Part shown: positions 1 through 9,350 of the stretch, piece by piece
Layout: every line of letters starts with the position of its first letter
Numbering within the stretch: the stretch's first letter is position 1
Source of the DNA: Pedobacter nanyangensis
GTDB taxonomy: Bacteria > Bacteroidota > Bacteroidia > Sphingobacteriales > Sphingobacteriaceae
DNA: 64,000 nucleotides
Direction of reading: 5' to 3'
NCBI RefSeq assembly: GCF_003313505.1
Contig: NZ_QMHO01000002.1
Coordinates: forward strand, 613,876 to 677,875
Made by a program: the position numbers and the translations under genes
The notes under the pieces: generated by a model
What the model was told of the DNA's origin: nothing
Databases searched by the model: none
What the model saw: the letters and a program-made list of their open reading frames with translations, nothing else

Positions 1-1
1 A

Positions 2-496
2 GCGGTGGGACAAATTGTTGCCACTTTTGGTAAATTGGATATTGTGATTGCTAACGCAGGTTTGGGCAAGTTTGCACCTATTGACCAATTGAGCTTGGAA
101 GATTGGAATGCGATGATAGACACCAATTTAACAGGTGTTTTCCATACGTTAAAAGCAAGTGTTGGCCAGCTTAAAGCAAATAAAGGTTATTACATTTCTA
201 TGGCGAGCTTGGCAGGCACTAACTTTTTTGCAAACGGCGCCGGATACAATGCTTCTAAATTTGGCGTAGTTGGTTTCACGCAGGCAGCCATGTTGGATTT
301 AAGAGAATATGACATTAAAACCACTACGATTATGCCGGGCTCGGTAACTTCATATTTTAATGAGCACGAACCTAATGAGGCCGACGCTTGGAAAATACAG
401 CCAGAAGATTTAGGCCAAATGGTTGTTGATTTACTGAACTTAAATCCTAACGTGCTTCCTTCTAAAATTGAAGTACGACCAACCAAAACAAAATAG
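2..496 (+). CDS. Short-chain dehydrogenase/reductase (SDR), 5' end outside window
   Basis: This is the C-terminal part of a classical SDR, an NAD(P)-dependent oxidoreductase with a Rossmann fold. Visible motifs are NAG (in IANAG), the catalytic serine strand (YISMASLAG) and the YNASK form of the YxxxK active site, followed by the usual PGSV segment. The N-terminal cofactor motif TGxxxGxG is missing because the gene starts left of the window: the frame is open to base 2, so the GTG at 5 is unlikely to be the true start. The substrate cannot be told. It converges on mdaB, and a strong hairpin lies between them. The family call is secure and the role is unknown. Confidence 0.88.
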   Translation, partial: AVGQIVATFGKLDIVIANAGLGKFAPIDQLSLEDWNAMIDTNLTGVFHTLKASVGQLKANKGYYISMASLAGTNFFANGAGYNASKFGVVGFTQAAMLDLREYDIKTTTIMPGSVTSYFNEHEPNEADAWKIQPEDLGQMVVDLLNLNPNVLPSKIEVRPTKTK

Positions 497-503
497 CCTA
501 AAA

Positions 504-551
504 AGCCACATACACACAGAAGCATTCTTCTAAACCTGTGTGTATGTGGCT
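504..551 (-). terminator. Intrinsic terminator between converging SDR and mdaB
   Basis: A 16-bp perfect stem (AGCCACATACACACAG at 504-519 and its complement at 536-551) surrounds a 16-nt loop. On the minus strand it is followed by a short T run (the A run at 501-504), so it mainly terminates mdaB. It may also stop the plus-strand SDR transcript, although the T tract on that side is poor. Confidence 0.75.
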
Positions 552-563
552 AAATCAAAACGA

Positions 564-1178
564 CTAACTCAACTGCTCTACCGCACTAAACTGTTCCATT
601 AAGTGTTGTTGGTACTTTTCTTTATAGTTCGCAATTCTTTCTGGGGTAGCATTTTTTTCCAAATCATGGAAATGAAATCCCGGAATACGGGTCATTCCGG
701 TAAATTGGTTCATTTTATGGAAACCAAACAATACGCCCTGATCTACCGAAGTTTGGTCGAAAAACTCTCCCTCTAAAGTAAAAGCAGTTTCAGGCGCATT
801 CCAAGTAGAAGTAACCATATATTTTTTACCGTGCATCAGTCCACCAGTGCCGTAATTAATTTCAGGGGTTGCTCTTGAACGACCATCGCTGGCATAAATA
901 CCATTTTGATGCCCTGCGGTAAATACCTCGTCAATATAATGTTTCAATTTATTAGGTACCTGAAACCACCAGATTGGGGTATGGTAAATGATTACATCTG
1001 CCCATTTGAAATTTTCTACTTCAACAACAGGTTCGTAAACATCGTTGATATTGGTTGTCCTCACTTCATAACCATTAGATTTCAAAATAGCGATGGTCCA
1101 GCCAGTTAAAGTACTATTAAATTTCCCGCCAGAATGGGCGAAATGCTGGCCTCCGTTGATGATGAATATTTTTTGCAT
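564..1178 (-). CDS. mdaB: NAD(P)H:quinone oxidoreductase MdaB
   Basis: This is a flavodoxin-fold FAD enzyme that reduces quinones by two electrons and protects against oxidative stress. The 204-aa protein matches MdaB along its length: NGGQHFAHSGG near residues 8-18, WADVIIYHTPIWWF, KHYIDEVFTAGH, YASDGRSR and TSTWNAPETAF. These are the signature blocks of the E. coli enzyme. It stands alone on the minus strand, divergent from a LysR-type regulator with 93 bp between the starts, an arrangement that suggests the regulator controls it. A hairpin terminator follows. The electron acceptor in this organism is inferred from the family. Confidence 0.9.
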   Translation of the reverse strand: MQKIFIINGGQHFAHSGGKFNSTLTGWTIAILKSNGYEVRTTNINDVYEPVVEVENFKWADVIIYHTPIWWFQVPNKLKHYIDEVFTAGHQNGIYASDGRSRATPEINYGTGGLMHGKKYMVTSTWNAPETAFTLEGEFFDQTSVDQGVLFGFHKMNQFTGMTRIPGFHFHDLEKNATPERIANYKEKYQQHLMEQFSAVEQLS

Positions 1179-1244
1179 GTCAATTTTCTTTAAACTGATG
1201 CAAATGTCCTAAGTATTTTTATATAATTAAAATAACTTAAATTG

Positions 1245-1252
1245 TATATTTG
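1245..1252 (+). promoter_or_regulatory. Bacteroidota -7 box for the LysR gene
   Basis: TATATTTG fits the TAnnTTTG -7 consensus of Bacteroidota sigma factor and lies 19 bp upstream of the chosen ATG at 1272. No clear TTTG -33 box is present. Transcription would start near 1259, giving a very short leader and supporting the start at 1272 over the upstream in-frame ATG at 1242. Confidence 0.55.
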
Positions 1253-1271
1253 TATCATAATAATTATAGTT

Positions 1272-2177
1272 ATGCAATTAAATCTGGAATGGTTAAGAAC
1301 TTTCAAGGTGATATATGAAACAGGTACGCTTTCTGCTGCTGCGCAAGCATTATATATTTCTCAGCCCGGGGTAAGCTTGCATCTTAATTCGTTAGAAGCC
1401 TATACCGGATATAAATTATTTGACAGAGCAGCCCGTAAAATGGTGCCTACCGAAAGGGGAAAAATCTTATACAATTTCATCATCGACCCGATTAAGAAAC
1501 TGGAAACTGCAGAACAGCATTTCCATAAACGCTCCCAAGCAGACCGAGCCACCATTAGTGTAGGCATGTGCTTTGAAACCTTTCAATACACCTTGGAGGA
1601 ACACATCCCAGAACTTCCATTTAATGTGATTATTAAATTTGGTGAATATCCGCAAATGCAGCAAGATTTAGATAGCGGCGTACTCGATTTGATCATTACC
1701 CCACAAAAAGGGGCTCAGAAAAACCTATTATATGATGCCTTTTCTAAAGAAAAAATTGTGTTGGTTGCGGGAAAGAACACAGAAGTAGATTTTTTGCAGC
1801 AATGGCTAAAAGAAGGCAGGTTTCAAGAAGCCACGCAATTTTTAAAAAAGCAATTATGGTACAGCACCGCTGGCGATATGGAACACCTTAAAAATTTCTG
1901 GTTAAAAAATTTTGGGGAACACCCCGATTTTCGTCCCAACTATATTGTGCCTAACATTAGCTCCATACTGCGCTGCTTGAGCAATGCCAACGGTTTTTCC
2001 ATTGTTCCCGATTTCCTCTGCAAAGAAGCTATTGAAAACAACAACGTAAAAATGGTTTGGCAGGGAACAAAGCCCTTGGAAAATACCCTATATTTTGGCA
2101 AAAGGAAAAACACCATCTACCATCACGAACTTAATCAGCTGGAAGATATCTTTAAGCAAAAATGGGAAACTCAATAA
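1272..2177 (+). CDS. LysR-family transcriptional regulator
   Basis: The 301-aa protein has an N-terminal winged HTH (residues about 3-62, with GTLSAAAQALYISQPGVS as the recognition region) and a LysR effector-binding domain after about residue 90. The upstream in-frame ATG at 1242 would add ten mainly Ile residues that overlap the likely -7 box, so ATG 1272 (MQLNLEWLRTF) is preferred. It is divergent from mdaB, a typical layout for a LysR regulator and its target. Effector-domain features (a cysteine-containing HVGMCFE-like start, ISVGMCFE) could suggest redox or quinone sensing, but this is inference only. Confidence 0.88.
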   Translation: MQLNLEWLRTFKVIYETGTLSAAAQALYISQPGVSLHLNSLEAYTGYKLFDRAARKMVPTERGKILYNFIIDPIKKLETAEQHFHKRSQADRATISVGMCFETFQYTLEEHIPELPFNVIIKFGEYPQMQQDLDSGVLDLIITPQKGAQKNLLYDAFSKEKIVLVAGKNTEVDFLQQWLKEGRFQEATQFLKKQLWYSTAGDMEHLKNFWLKNFGEHPDFRPNYIVPNISSILRCLSNANGFSIVPDFLCKEAIENNNVKMVWQGTKPLENTLYFGKRKNTIYHHELNQLEDIFKQKWETQ

Positions 2178-2180
2178 GGA

Positions 2181-3068
2181 TTACTTTTCTTTAAGCAATT
2201 GATCTTTATAGCCCGCTAAGGCTTCTACCTCTGCTTTTGGCAGCTTGGGATATTGCAAATTCAGGCTTTCTAGCTTTTCAGCAATAATTTGGCTCACAGC
2301 CAACCGGGTGTACCATTTTTTATCTGCTGGAATAACGTACCAAGGTGCTTCATCCGTAGAAGTTTCATTTAAAGCTTCTTCATAAGCTTCCATATACTTG
2401 TCCCACAGGGCTCTTTCTTTAAGATCTCCAGAGGAAAACTTCCAGTTTTTTGCGGGGTCTTCTATCCTATCTAAAAAACGCTTTTTCTGTTCATCTTTAG
2501 AAACATGCAAAAAGAACTTTAAAATTACCGTACCGTTATCGGTTAAGTGCTTCTCAAAATTTCGGATGCTCTGATAACGGTTTTTCCAAAAATCCTTATC
2601 AATTTTAGCTACAGTATCATATTTAGGCAATCGTTCCGCTAGCACATATTCCGGATGCACCTTGCAAACCAACACATTTTCGTAATGCGATCTGTTGTGG
2701 ATGCCTATCCTGCCCCTTTCAGGCAGCGCTTTATAATGTCGCCACAAAAAATCGTGGTCATATTCCTCGGCATTGGGTGTTTTAAAGCTGTAAACTTGAC
2801 ATCCCTGGGGGTTCAGCCCCGACATCACATGAGCTATGGCACCATCCTTGCCTGCGGCATCCATCGCTTGAAAAATCACCAATACTGCCCGCGAGTCAGC
2901 GGCATATAAAACCTCCTGGTATTTGGCCAATTCCTGTTTTACCCTGTCCAATTCGCTCTTGCCCGTTTCCTTATCTAGGTGTCCATGATAATCGGTGTCG
3001 AAATCGGCCATTTTAATTTTCTGGCCTGCTTTCACCTGATACTTATCGGTATTTGTTTTAACGGTCAT
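2181..3068 (-). CDS. ppk2: Polyphosphate kinase 2 family protein
   Basis: PPK2 enzymes transfer phosphate between polyphosphate and nucleotides, usually making NDP or NTP from polyphosphate. The 295-aa protein has the Walker A loop MDAAGKDG at residues 69-76, the downstream GLNPQGCQVYSFK block and NRSHYENV, the family form of Walker B, then the lid-module arginines. The length fits a single-domain class I or III PPK2; nucleotide preference cannot be fixed by eye. It ends 3 bp after the convergent LysR gene and is divergent from the penicillin-binding protein gene with about 150 AT-rich bp between. No partner kinase gene is nearby. Confidence 0.9.
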   Translation of the reverse strand: MTVKTNTDKYQVKAGQKIKMADFDTDYHGHLDKETGKSELDRVKQELAKYQEVLYAADSRAVLVIFQAMDAAGKDGAIAHVMSGLNPQGCQVYSFKTPNAEEYDHDFLWRHYKALPERGRIGIHNRSHYENVLVCKVHPEYVLAERLPKYDTVAKIDKDFWKNRYQSIRNFEKHLTDNGTVILKFFLHVSKDEQKKRFLDRIEDPAKNWKFSSGDLKERALWDKYMEAYEEALNETSTDEAPWYVIPADKKWYTRLAVSQIIAEKLESLNLQYPKLPKAEVEALAGYKDQLLKEK

Positions 3069-3217
3069 AATAATTAGCTAATAGTTAAAAAGATGCGTTT
3101 TTACGGATATTTTTAAAGATAGAACTAAAATTAAGAAAATTAAATACGTTAATTTGTATTGTTTGTTTTAACACTATTTAACAAGTACTTTTTTACGTTT
3201 TTTATCATCTTTATAGC

Positions 3218-5677
3218 ATGTTTAAAGAAATCAAAAATAAATACCTCAGGTATTTTATCATCTTTATATATTTTATCATCCTTTTCTTTTGCGCGCTTCA
3301 AATCAATTTTTTATGGTTGTTTGGCTACTCTCCATCATACGCCGACATTAAAAAGCCTTCACAACGTGTAGGTTCGGAGCTATACACTTCTGACGGAAAG
3401 CTGATTGGGCGATATTTTAAGGAAAACCGTACACCGGTAGCTTTCAAAGAAATTTCCAAAAACGTAGTAAATGCACTGGTAGCTACCGAGGATGTACGTT
3501 TTTATAAGCATAGCGGTATCGATATCCAAGCATTGGGCCGTGCCGTAGTAGGTATGGGCAAAGAAGGTGGCGCCAGTACCATTACCCAGCAATTGGCCAA
3601 AAACCTTTATCGAACACGCTACAACAAATCATCGGGATTGGCTAAACGCATCCCCTTGGTTAGAACCATTATCCCGAAATTGAAGGAATGGATGACCGCC
3701 ATTAAACTTGAATCCAACTACAGCAAAGATGAAATATTGACCATGTACCTTAACACGGTTTCATTTGGCAACAATACTTACGGCATTAAAACCGCATCAC
3801 GCATCTATTTCAACAAAGAAGCTAGTCAGCTAAGCGTACCTCAAGCGGCTTTGTTGGTGGGCATGCTAAAAGCTACCACTTCATACAACCCCATTAAAAA
3901 CCCGGAAAGATCCTTAGAAAGAAGAAATGTGGTACTGTCGCAAATGAGCAAGTACAACTACCTTCCTAAAACCGAGCTCGAGCAATACAAAGCCCAACCA
4001 ATAGGCATTGAAGCTGGAAATGATGATGAGGGTAGCGAAAACGATTCGTATTTAAGGACTGCTGTAGACAAGTATCTGGAGAAATGGTGCGATGAAAACA
4101 ATTACAACCTGTATGAAGATGGATTGAAAATTTACACCACTATCGATTCGAAACTACAGCGTTACGCCGAAGAAGCTGTTAAAGACCAAATGCGTATCCT
4201 ACAACGCAGATTTTACAGTGTTTGGGGAAATGAAGACCCTTGGGAAGACAGTGAGCGCAAAAAAGTAGACTACCCGGATAGAGCGAAGAAGTCACTGCCC
4301 ATTTACGCATTACTGCAAAAAAAATTCCCCAACCAGCCTGACTCGGTAGAAGCCTATTTCAACAAAAAGAAAAAGATGAAAATCTTTTCTTACAAAGGCG
4401 ACCGAGACACTTTGTTTTCGACCATGGATTCGATTAGATACTACGGCAAAATCCTGAATACAGGAATGATGACCCTGGAACCTAGAAGCGGAAAAATCAA
4501 AGTTTGGGTAGGTGGTATTGATCACAAGTTTTTCAAATACGACCATGTGAACCAGGCCAAACGTCAGGCAGGTTCTACTTTTAAGCCGTTTGCTTATTTA
4601 GCGGCATTGGAAAGCGGCATGAGCCCTTGTGATAAATTTACCGACAAGCCCGTACGCATTGCCTATCAGGATAAAGGTGAAACTAAATATTGGGAACCTA
4701 AAAATGCAGATTGGAGCTACAGCTACCAAGAAATGTCGTTACGTTGGGCCATGGGCCGATCAGTAAATACCATTACGGCACAGGTAACCGAAAAAGTTGG
4801 TTGGGACAACGTGGTAAAATGGGCACACGAATGTGGTATCGACAGCCATTTGGAATCTGTTCCTTCGGTAAGTCTTGGTTCTAATGATGTAACCGTTTAT
4901 GAAATGGTAAAAGCCTATGGTACATTCCTAAACGAAGGAAATAAGGTAGATCCTATCTTAGTAGAGAAAATTACCGATCAAAACGATAATGTGATCGAAG
5001 AGTTTGTTGCCAAAGCCAAACGTGCGCTGAGCGAGGAAATTGCCTGGCTAATGCTTTACATGTTTAGAGGTGGTATCGAGGAGCCTCGGGGCACTTCGCA
5101 AGCATTATGGGAATGGGATCTATTTAAGAAAAACAATCAAATTGGCGGTAAAACAGGTACATCGTCCGACTATGTAGATGCTTGGTATATGGGCATCACC
5201 AAGGATTTGGTTACCGGGGTTTGGGTGGGCTGCGATGAAAGGACCGCCCATTTTAAAAATGGCGAACAAGGCGAAGGATCAAGAACTGCCCTACCTATTT
5301 TTGCCAAATTTATGGAAAAAGTTTATCAGGACCCTAACAGCGGATACACCTATGGCCCTTTCCCAAAAGCTAAGGTAGAAATTACCCGTACCTATAATTG
5401 CCCTAGCCCTCGGATTCAGATAGATACCGTGCAAACCGACTCGGTATCGGTAGACTCCACTGTAATTGATATGCCAATTATAGACCAACCTGAACCTATT
5501 AAAATTGAACAGCAACAACCTAAGGTTGAAGAGAAAAAAAATACTGAAAACCAGCCTAAGCAAGAACCTGTAGCTACTGTTCCCCTAACTAAAAAAGAAG
5601 AAAGAGAACTAAGAAGAAAGCAGCGCAGGGAACAAAAAGAGAAGGAAAAAGAAAAAAAGAACACCAATAACCAATAA
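3218..5677 (+). CDS. Class A penicillin-binding protein (PBP1A type)
   Basis: This bifunctional peptidoglycan synthase polymerises glycan strands and cross-links peptides at the inner membrane. One membrane helix covers residues 11-35. The GT51 transglycosylase domain shows EDVRFYKHSGID (Glu91) and GASTITQQLAKNLYR. The transpeptidase domain shows the serine motif STFK at 453-456, SVN and KTG at 645-647. The length (819 aa) is normal for the family. The tail after about residue 730 is Gln/Pro/Lys-rich and highly charged, probably disordered. It is followed after 59 bp by the large metallopeptidase/propeller gene on the same strand, so the two may be co-transcribed. Confidence 0.93.
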   Translation: MFKEIKNKYLRYFIIFIYFIILFFCALQINFLWLFGYSPSYADIKKPSQRVGSELYTSDGKLIGRYFKENRTPVAFKEISKNVVNALVATEDVRFYKHSGIDIQALGRAVVGMGKEGGASTITQQLAKNLYRTRYNKSSGLAKRIPLVRTIIPKLKEWMTAIKLESNYSKDEILTMYLNTVSFGNNTYGIKTASRIYFNKEASQLSVPQAALLVGMLKATTSYNPIKNPERSLERRNVVLSQMSKYNYLPKTELEQYKAQPIGIEAGNDDEGSENDSYLRTAVDKYLEKWCDENNYNLYEDGLKIYTTIDSKLQRYAEEAVKDQMRILQRRFYSVWGNEDPWEDSERKKVDYPDRAKKSLPIYALLQKKFPNQPDSVEAYFNKKKKMKIFSYKGDRDTLFSTMDSIRYYGKILNTGMMTLEPRSGKIKVWVGGIDHKFFKYDHVNQAKRQAGSTFKPFAYLAALESGMSPCDKFTDKPVRIAYQDKGETKYWEPKNADWSYSYQEMSLRWAMGRSVNTITAQVTEKVGWDNVVKWAHECGIDSHLESVPSVSLGSNDVTVYEMVKAYGTFLNEGNKVDPILVEKITDQNDNVIEEFVAKAKRALSEEIAWLMLYMFRGGIEEPRGTSQALWEWDLFKKNNQIGGKTGTSSDYVDAWYMGITKDLVTGVWVGCDERTAHFKNGEQGEGSRTALPIFAKFMEKVYQDPNSGYTYGPFPKAKVEITRTYNCPSPRIQIDTVQTDSVSVDSTVIDMPIIDQPEPIKIEQQQPKVEEKKNTENQPKQEPVATVPLTKKEERELRRKQRREQKEKEKEKKNTNNQ

Positions 5678-5736
5678 GCCTTCTTAAATTTAAGTACGCT
5701 CAAGAAGAAAATGCAATAGCCTTAAATTATTCATTT

Positions 5737-8700
5737 ATGAACAATTTTCTAAAACAATCTATCTTAATAGCGGTAATAATACTGACCTGTATCACTACCG
5801 TAAATGCGCAATATTTCGGACAAAACAAAGTCCGTTATAAAAATGAAAAGTTCAAGGTGATGGAAACCCCACACTTTGAAATCTATTACTATCTAAAAAA
5901 TGAGAAGATTGTAAAGAAATTTGCGCAGGATGCTGAAACTTGGTACAAAATGCACCAGGAGATCTTCAGGGACACTTTTTTCAAGAAAAACCCCATCATT
6001 CTTTATAACAACCACCCTGATTTCCAACAAACCACGGCCTTACAGGGCGAAATTGGCGTAGGAACAGGCGGGGTTACCGAAGCCTTTAAAAACAGGGTGA
6101 TTATGCCGGTTATGGAGCTTGGCAGCCAAACCAGGCACGTTTTGGGCCACGAGCTTGTACATGCCTTCCAATATCATATTTTATTAGAAAAAGACTCTAT
6201 TCCATTGGAAAGCATCAGCCAAACACCTCTTTGGATGATTGAAGGGATGGCCGAATATTTATCCGTAGGTAAAAAAGATGCCTTCACCTCCATGTGGATG
6301 CGCGACGCACTTTTAAATAGAGATATTCCCTCTTTAAAAGACCTTACCAATTCCAACAAGTACTTTCCCTACCGTTACGGACAAGCATTTTGGACTTTTG
6401 TAGGTTCCCTATATGGCGATACCACCATTGTTCCCCTATTTAAAGCCACCGCCCGATTTGGTTATGAAAACGGCATTAGATACACTTTCGGTTACGACGA
6501 CAGAACCTTATCCGGTTTATGGAAAAACGCCATCGAGCAGCATTACCGCCCGATGTTAAGGGCAGACAGTTCCCAAATCAGGATTTCGGGAGCCAAGATT
6601 ATCGACAACAAAAATGCGGGGAACATGAACGTTGCCCCTGCCATTAGTCCAGACGGAAAATATTTAGCTTTCCTTTCTGAAAAGGATCTATTTGGAATTG
6701 ATTTATTCCTTGCCGACGCCAAAACCGGGAAAATCATCAGAAAACTGAGCAGTCAGATATCCAATTCCCACATTGACGATTTCAACTTTCTAGAATCTGC
6801 CGGAGCTTGGTCACCTGATAGCAAGAAATTCGCTTTCAGCATTTTTAGCAAGGGCCGAAACCAGTTAATGATTATAGATATTGAAACCGGTAAAACTTTG
6901 ATGCGAGAGAAAATGGGCGAAGTAGAACAATTTGGTAACTTAACCTGGTCGCCAAATGGTAAAGACATTGCTTTTTCTGGGATGGTGGAAGGTCAAAGCG
7001 ACATCTTCTCTTACAATTTGGACACTAAACAAGTAACCCAAATCACAGACGATGAATACTCAGATTATGCCCCAAGTTACTCGCCTGATGGCAAAAAGTT
7101 GGTTTTCTCCTCAGATCGTGCTGCTTTACAAGCCAAAAACCAAAATGCTGTAAACCCCATTAACCTCACTATTTACGACATTTCAAGCAAGACACTAAGC
7201 AATGTGCCTGTTTTTGTGGGTGCAAACAACCTCAACGCCCAATTCTCTGGCGATAGCAAACGAATCTTTTTCTTATCCAACAGAGATGGTTTTAGAAATC
7301 TATATGAGTACAATTTAGAAAATAGCAATTTAAAACAGCTTACGGATTATTTTACCGGAATTAGCGGCATCACAGAGTTTTCACCAGCCATTACCGTTTC
7401 CAGAAACGACGACATCATCTATAGCTACTATCGTTATCAACGTTATACGCTTTACAACTCGCCTTATAGTAATTTTAGGGCCAAGGATGTAAATGCCAAC
7501 GATGTTAATTTTGATGCCGCTATTTTACCACCAATGGAAAATGTAGGCGTAAACATCGTAAATTCTAACCTTGGCAATTTTAACAGGTTTGAGCGTACAC
7601 ACCTTGATTCGCTCAGAAACATCAAATATCGACCAAAATTTAAGTTAGATTACCTTGCAAATAGCGGTGGTATTGGCGTAAGTACCAGCAGGTTTGGCAC
7701 CGGTATGCAAGGCGGTGTAACAGGGATGTTCAGTGATATTGTAGGGCAAAATCAGATTGTGGCCAATTTAGCCATCAACGGCGAAATTCAGGATTTCGGC
7801 GGTATGGCAGCTTATATCAACCAAGCTAGCCGTATTAATTGGGGTGGTTCGGTTTCGCACATCCCCTATATCACCGGATTTCTTACCAGGGATATCACGA
7901 GAGAAGACCCAAAGGAGAACCCGATATTGATTGAACGAACAAATATTTTAAGGACTTTTGAAGATCAGTTACAACTTTTTGCGGCCTATCCGTTTAACAA
8001 AGTACACCGATTTGAATTAGGAGGTGCGGTTTCCCGATACAGTTACCGTGTTGATCGCTTTAACGATTACTATCAACTAAGCCCCGATAGTCTTCAAATT
8101 TGGGGCTACCTGGGCGCCGATAGAGAAAAACTAGATAACGATGAAATCAAAAGCTACTTGGGTACTCCGTTAAAATCATTCAATATATTTCAAACCAATG
8201 CCTATTTTGTAGGCGACAACTCCATTTTCGGGGTTGCTGCTCCACTGGATGGTTTCAGATATAGAATTGGGGCAGAAAAATACTTCGGAGATTACAACTT
8301 TACGGCAGTAACCGCCGATTTGAGAAAGTATTTCAGGATTAAACCCGTTACCCTTGCGGTACGTGGCTACACCTACATGCGCCTTGGCAGAGACGGCGAA
8401 AATCTTTATCCGCTTTACGCTGGTTACAATTATCTGATCAGAGGTTATGAGCCCAACTCATTCTATAACAACCAAAATTTTAACAACGGTAATTTCGACA
8501 TCAATCAGCTTTCGGGAAGTAAACTGGCTGTTTTCAATTTAGAGCTCAGGTTACCTTTTACGGGTCCAAAAAAATTGGCCCAAATACCGTCCAATTTACT
8601 TTTTACCGATCTCAACATTTTCTTTGATGCCGGTGTAGCCTGGACAGAAGATTCGAAAGTAGTTTTTAAAAGCCAGCCAAGTAATGTTTTGCTGCCCGAT

Positions 8701-8859
8701 GGGCAACCTTACGAACGTGTACCCGCACTAAGCGCAGGTATATCCTTAAGAGTAAACCTATTTGGAGCAATGATATTAGAGCCTTATTACGCTTTTCCTT
8801 TTACTCGCAAAGATGTTAACGGTGGTGTATTTGGCTTAACCTTTGCCCCTGGCTGGTAG
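5737..8859 (+). CDS. Metallopeptidase-like/TolB propeller/outer-membrane barrel fusion protein
   Basis: This 1040-aa exported protein has a signal peptide ending in VNAQ near residue 25. Residues about 40-250 resemble a gluzincin peptidase: the zinc motif HELVH at 138-142 is followed by WMIEGMAEYLS, where Glu169 or Glu173 could be the third ligand. Residues about 285-600 hold PD40/TolB-type propeller repeats (AISPDGKYLAF, SWSPNGKDIAF, SYSPDGKKLVF). The last 380 residues look like a BamA/surface-antigen type beta barrel (LIRGYEPNSF, FFDAGVAW, final aromatic W). It is likely outer-membrane anchored with the peptidase in the periplasm or at the surface. The substrate is unknown. Confidence 0.8.
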   Translation: MNNFLKQSILIAVIILTCITTVNAQYFGQNKVRYKNEKFKVMETPHFEIYYYLKNEKIVKKFAQDAETWYKMHQEIFRDTFFKKNPIILYNNHPDFQQTTALQGEIGVGTGGVTEAFKNRVIMPVMELGSQTRHVLGHELVHAFQYHILLEKDSIPLESISQTPLWMIEGMAEYLSVGKKDAFTSMWMRDALLNRDIPSLKDLTNSNKYFPYRYGQAFWTFVGSLYGDTTIVPLFKATARFGYENGIRYTFGYDDRTLSGLWKNAIEQHYRPMLRADSSQIRISGAKIIDNKNAGNMNVAPAISPDGKYLAFLSEKDLFGIDLFLADAKTGKIIRKLSSQISNSHIDDFNFLESAGAWSPDSKKFAFSIFSKGRNQLMIIDIETGKTLMREKMGEVEQFGNLTWSPNGKDIAFSGMVEGQSDIFSYNLDTKQVTQITDDEYSDYAPSYSPDGKKLVFSSDRAALQAKNQNAVNPINLTIYDISSKTLSNVPVFVGANNLNAQFSGDSKRIFFLSNRDGFRNLYEYNLENSNLKQLTDYFTGISGITEFSPAITVSRNDDIIYSYYRYQRYTLYNSPYSNFRAKDVNANDVNFDAAILPPMENVGVNIVNSNLGNFNRFERTHLDSLRNIKYRPKFKLDYLANSGGIGVSTSRFGTGMQGGVTGMFSDIVGQNQIVANLAINGEIQDFGGMAAYINQASRINWGGSVSHIPYITGFLTRDITREDPKENPILIERTNILRTFEDQLQLFAAYPFNKVHRFELGGAVSRYSYRVDRFNDYYQLSPDSLQIWGYLGADREKLDNDEIKSYLGTPLKSFNIFQTNAYFVGDNSIFGVAAPLDGFRYRIGAEKYFGDYNFTAVTADLRKYFRIKPVTLAVRGYTYMRLGRDGENLYPLYAGYNYLIRGYEPNSFYNNQNFNNGNFDINQLSGSKLAVFNLELRLPFTGPKKLAQIPSNLLFTDLNIFFDAGVAWTEDSKVVFKSQPSNVLLPDGQPYERVPALSAGISLRVNLFGAMILEPYYAFPFTRKDVNGGVFGLTFAPGW

Positions 8860-8887
8860 CCTAAAAAATATAGCAAATACTACAAAG

Positions 8888-8915
8888 GAGCGCTAACAGG
8901 TTTAGTGCTCTTTTT
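8888..8915 (+). terminator. Intrinsic terminator after the metallopeptidase/barrel gene
   Basis: GAGCGCTAA and TTAGTGCTC (one G-T pair) form a 9-bp stem around a 5-nt loop and are followed by five T residues. It lies just beyond the stop at 8859 and only a few bases from the end of the convergent GIY-YIG gene. Confidence 0.75.
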
Positions 8916-8917
8916 GT

Positions 8918-9262
8918 TTATATGGCAAAAGGCAATAGCGACTGGTTGTTAATCTTCTGGTGCATGTACATGCTTTCAAAGTCTAAACCAGCGGTCAAGT
9001 CTATCCAATCCGGATTGCATGAGCGCACCAATCTTTCCTTTTGGGCTCTGGTAAACCTGCTTACCATCTTAAACCTTCCCAGGGCTTGCGCTTCGGTTCT
9101 AAACTCCTCAAAATATACCAAACGGGTAAGTTGCTGCGCACTATCAAAAAAGAGGTTTGGCATTTTCTTATAAAAATCGAGCGTTTTCATCAAATCAGCA
9201 CTCATGCCTACGTGTAATGTGGTTCTGTTTCTGTCGGTAACGATATAAACGATCTTTTTCAT
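8918..9262 (-). CDS. GIY-YIG family protein, probably catalytically degenerate
   Basis: The 114-aa protein has the layout of small GIY-YIG proteins of the UPF0213/YhbQ kind. The VYIVTD strand and the HVGMSADL block stand where active members have VYIL and YVGxTNDLxRR. The expected arginine after NDL is replaced (ADLMKTL), and the metal-binding glutamate of the R-E-K helix is replaced by Phe (GRFKM). The C-terminal FTRAQKERLV and CNPDWIDL blocks are conserved. It may therefore bind DNA without cutting it. It is divergent from an XRE-S24 repressor gene, with palindromes in the shared intergenic region. Confidence 0.72.
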   Translation of the reverse strand: MKKIVYIVTDRNRTTLHVGMSADLMKTLDFYKKMPNLFFDSAQQLTRLVYFEEFRTEAQALGRFKMVSRFTRAQKERLVRSCNPDWIDLTAGLDFESMYMHQKINNQSLLPFAI

Positions 9263-9287
9263 TTTTGCTACAACTAATGGTTAAAAA

Positions 9288-9300
9288 CTAATTATATTAG
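9288..9300. promoter_or_regulatory. Candidate operator, GIY-YIG side
   Basis: CTAAT-TAT-ATTAG is a perfect 13-bp palindrome 26 bp upstream of the GIY-YIG start. It shares the CTAA...TTAG ends with a second palindrome at 9351-9367 in the same intergenic region. The binding protein is inferred to be the adjacent XRE-S24 regulator. Confidence 0.4.
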
Positions 9301-9350
9301 ATAATATTTGGCGGTACAAATTATAATTACTAATTTTATTGGCACAATAA

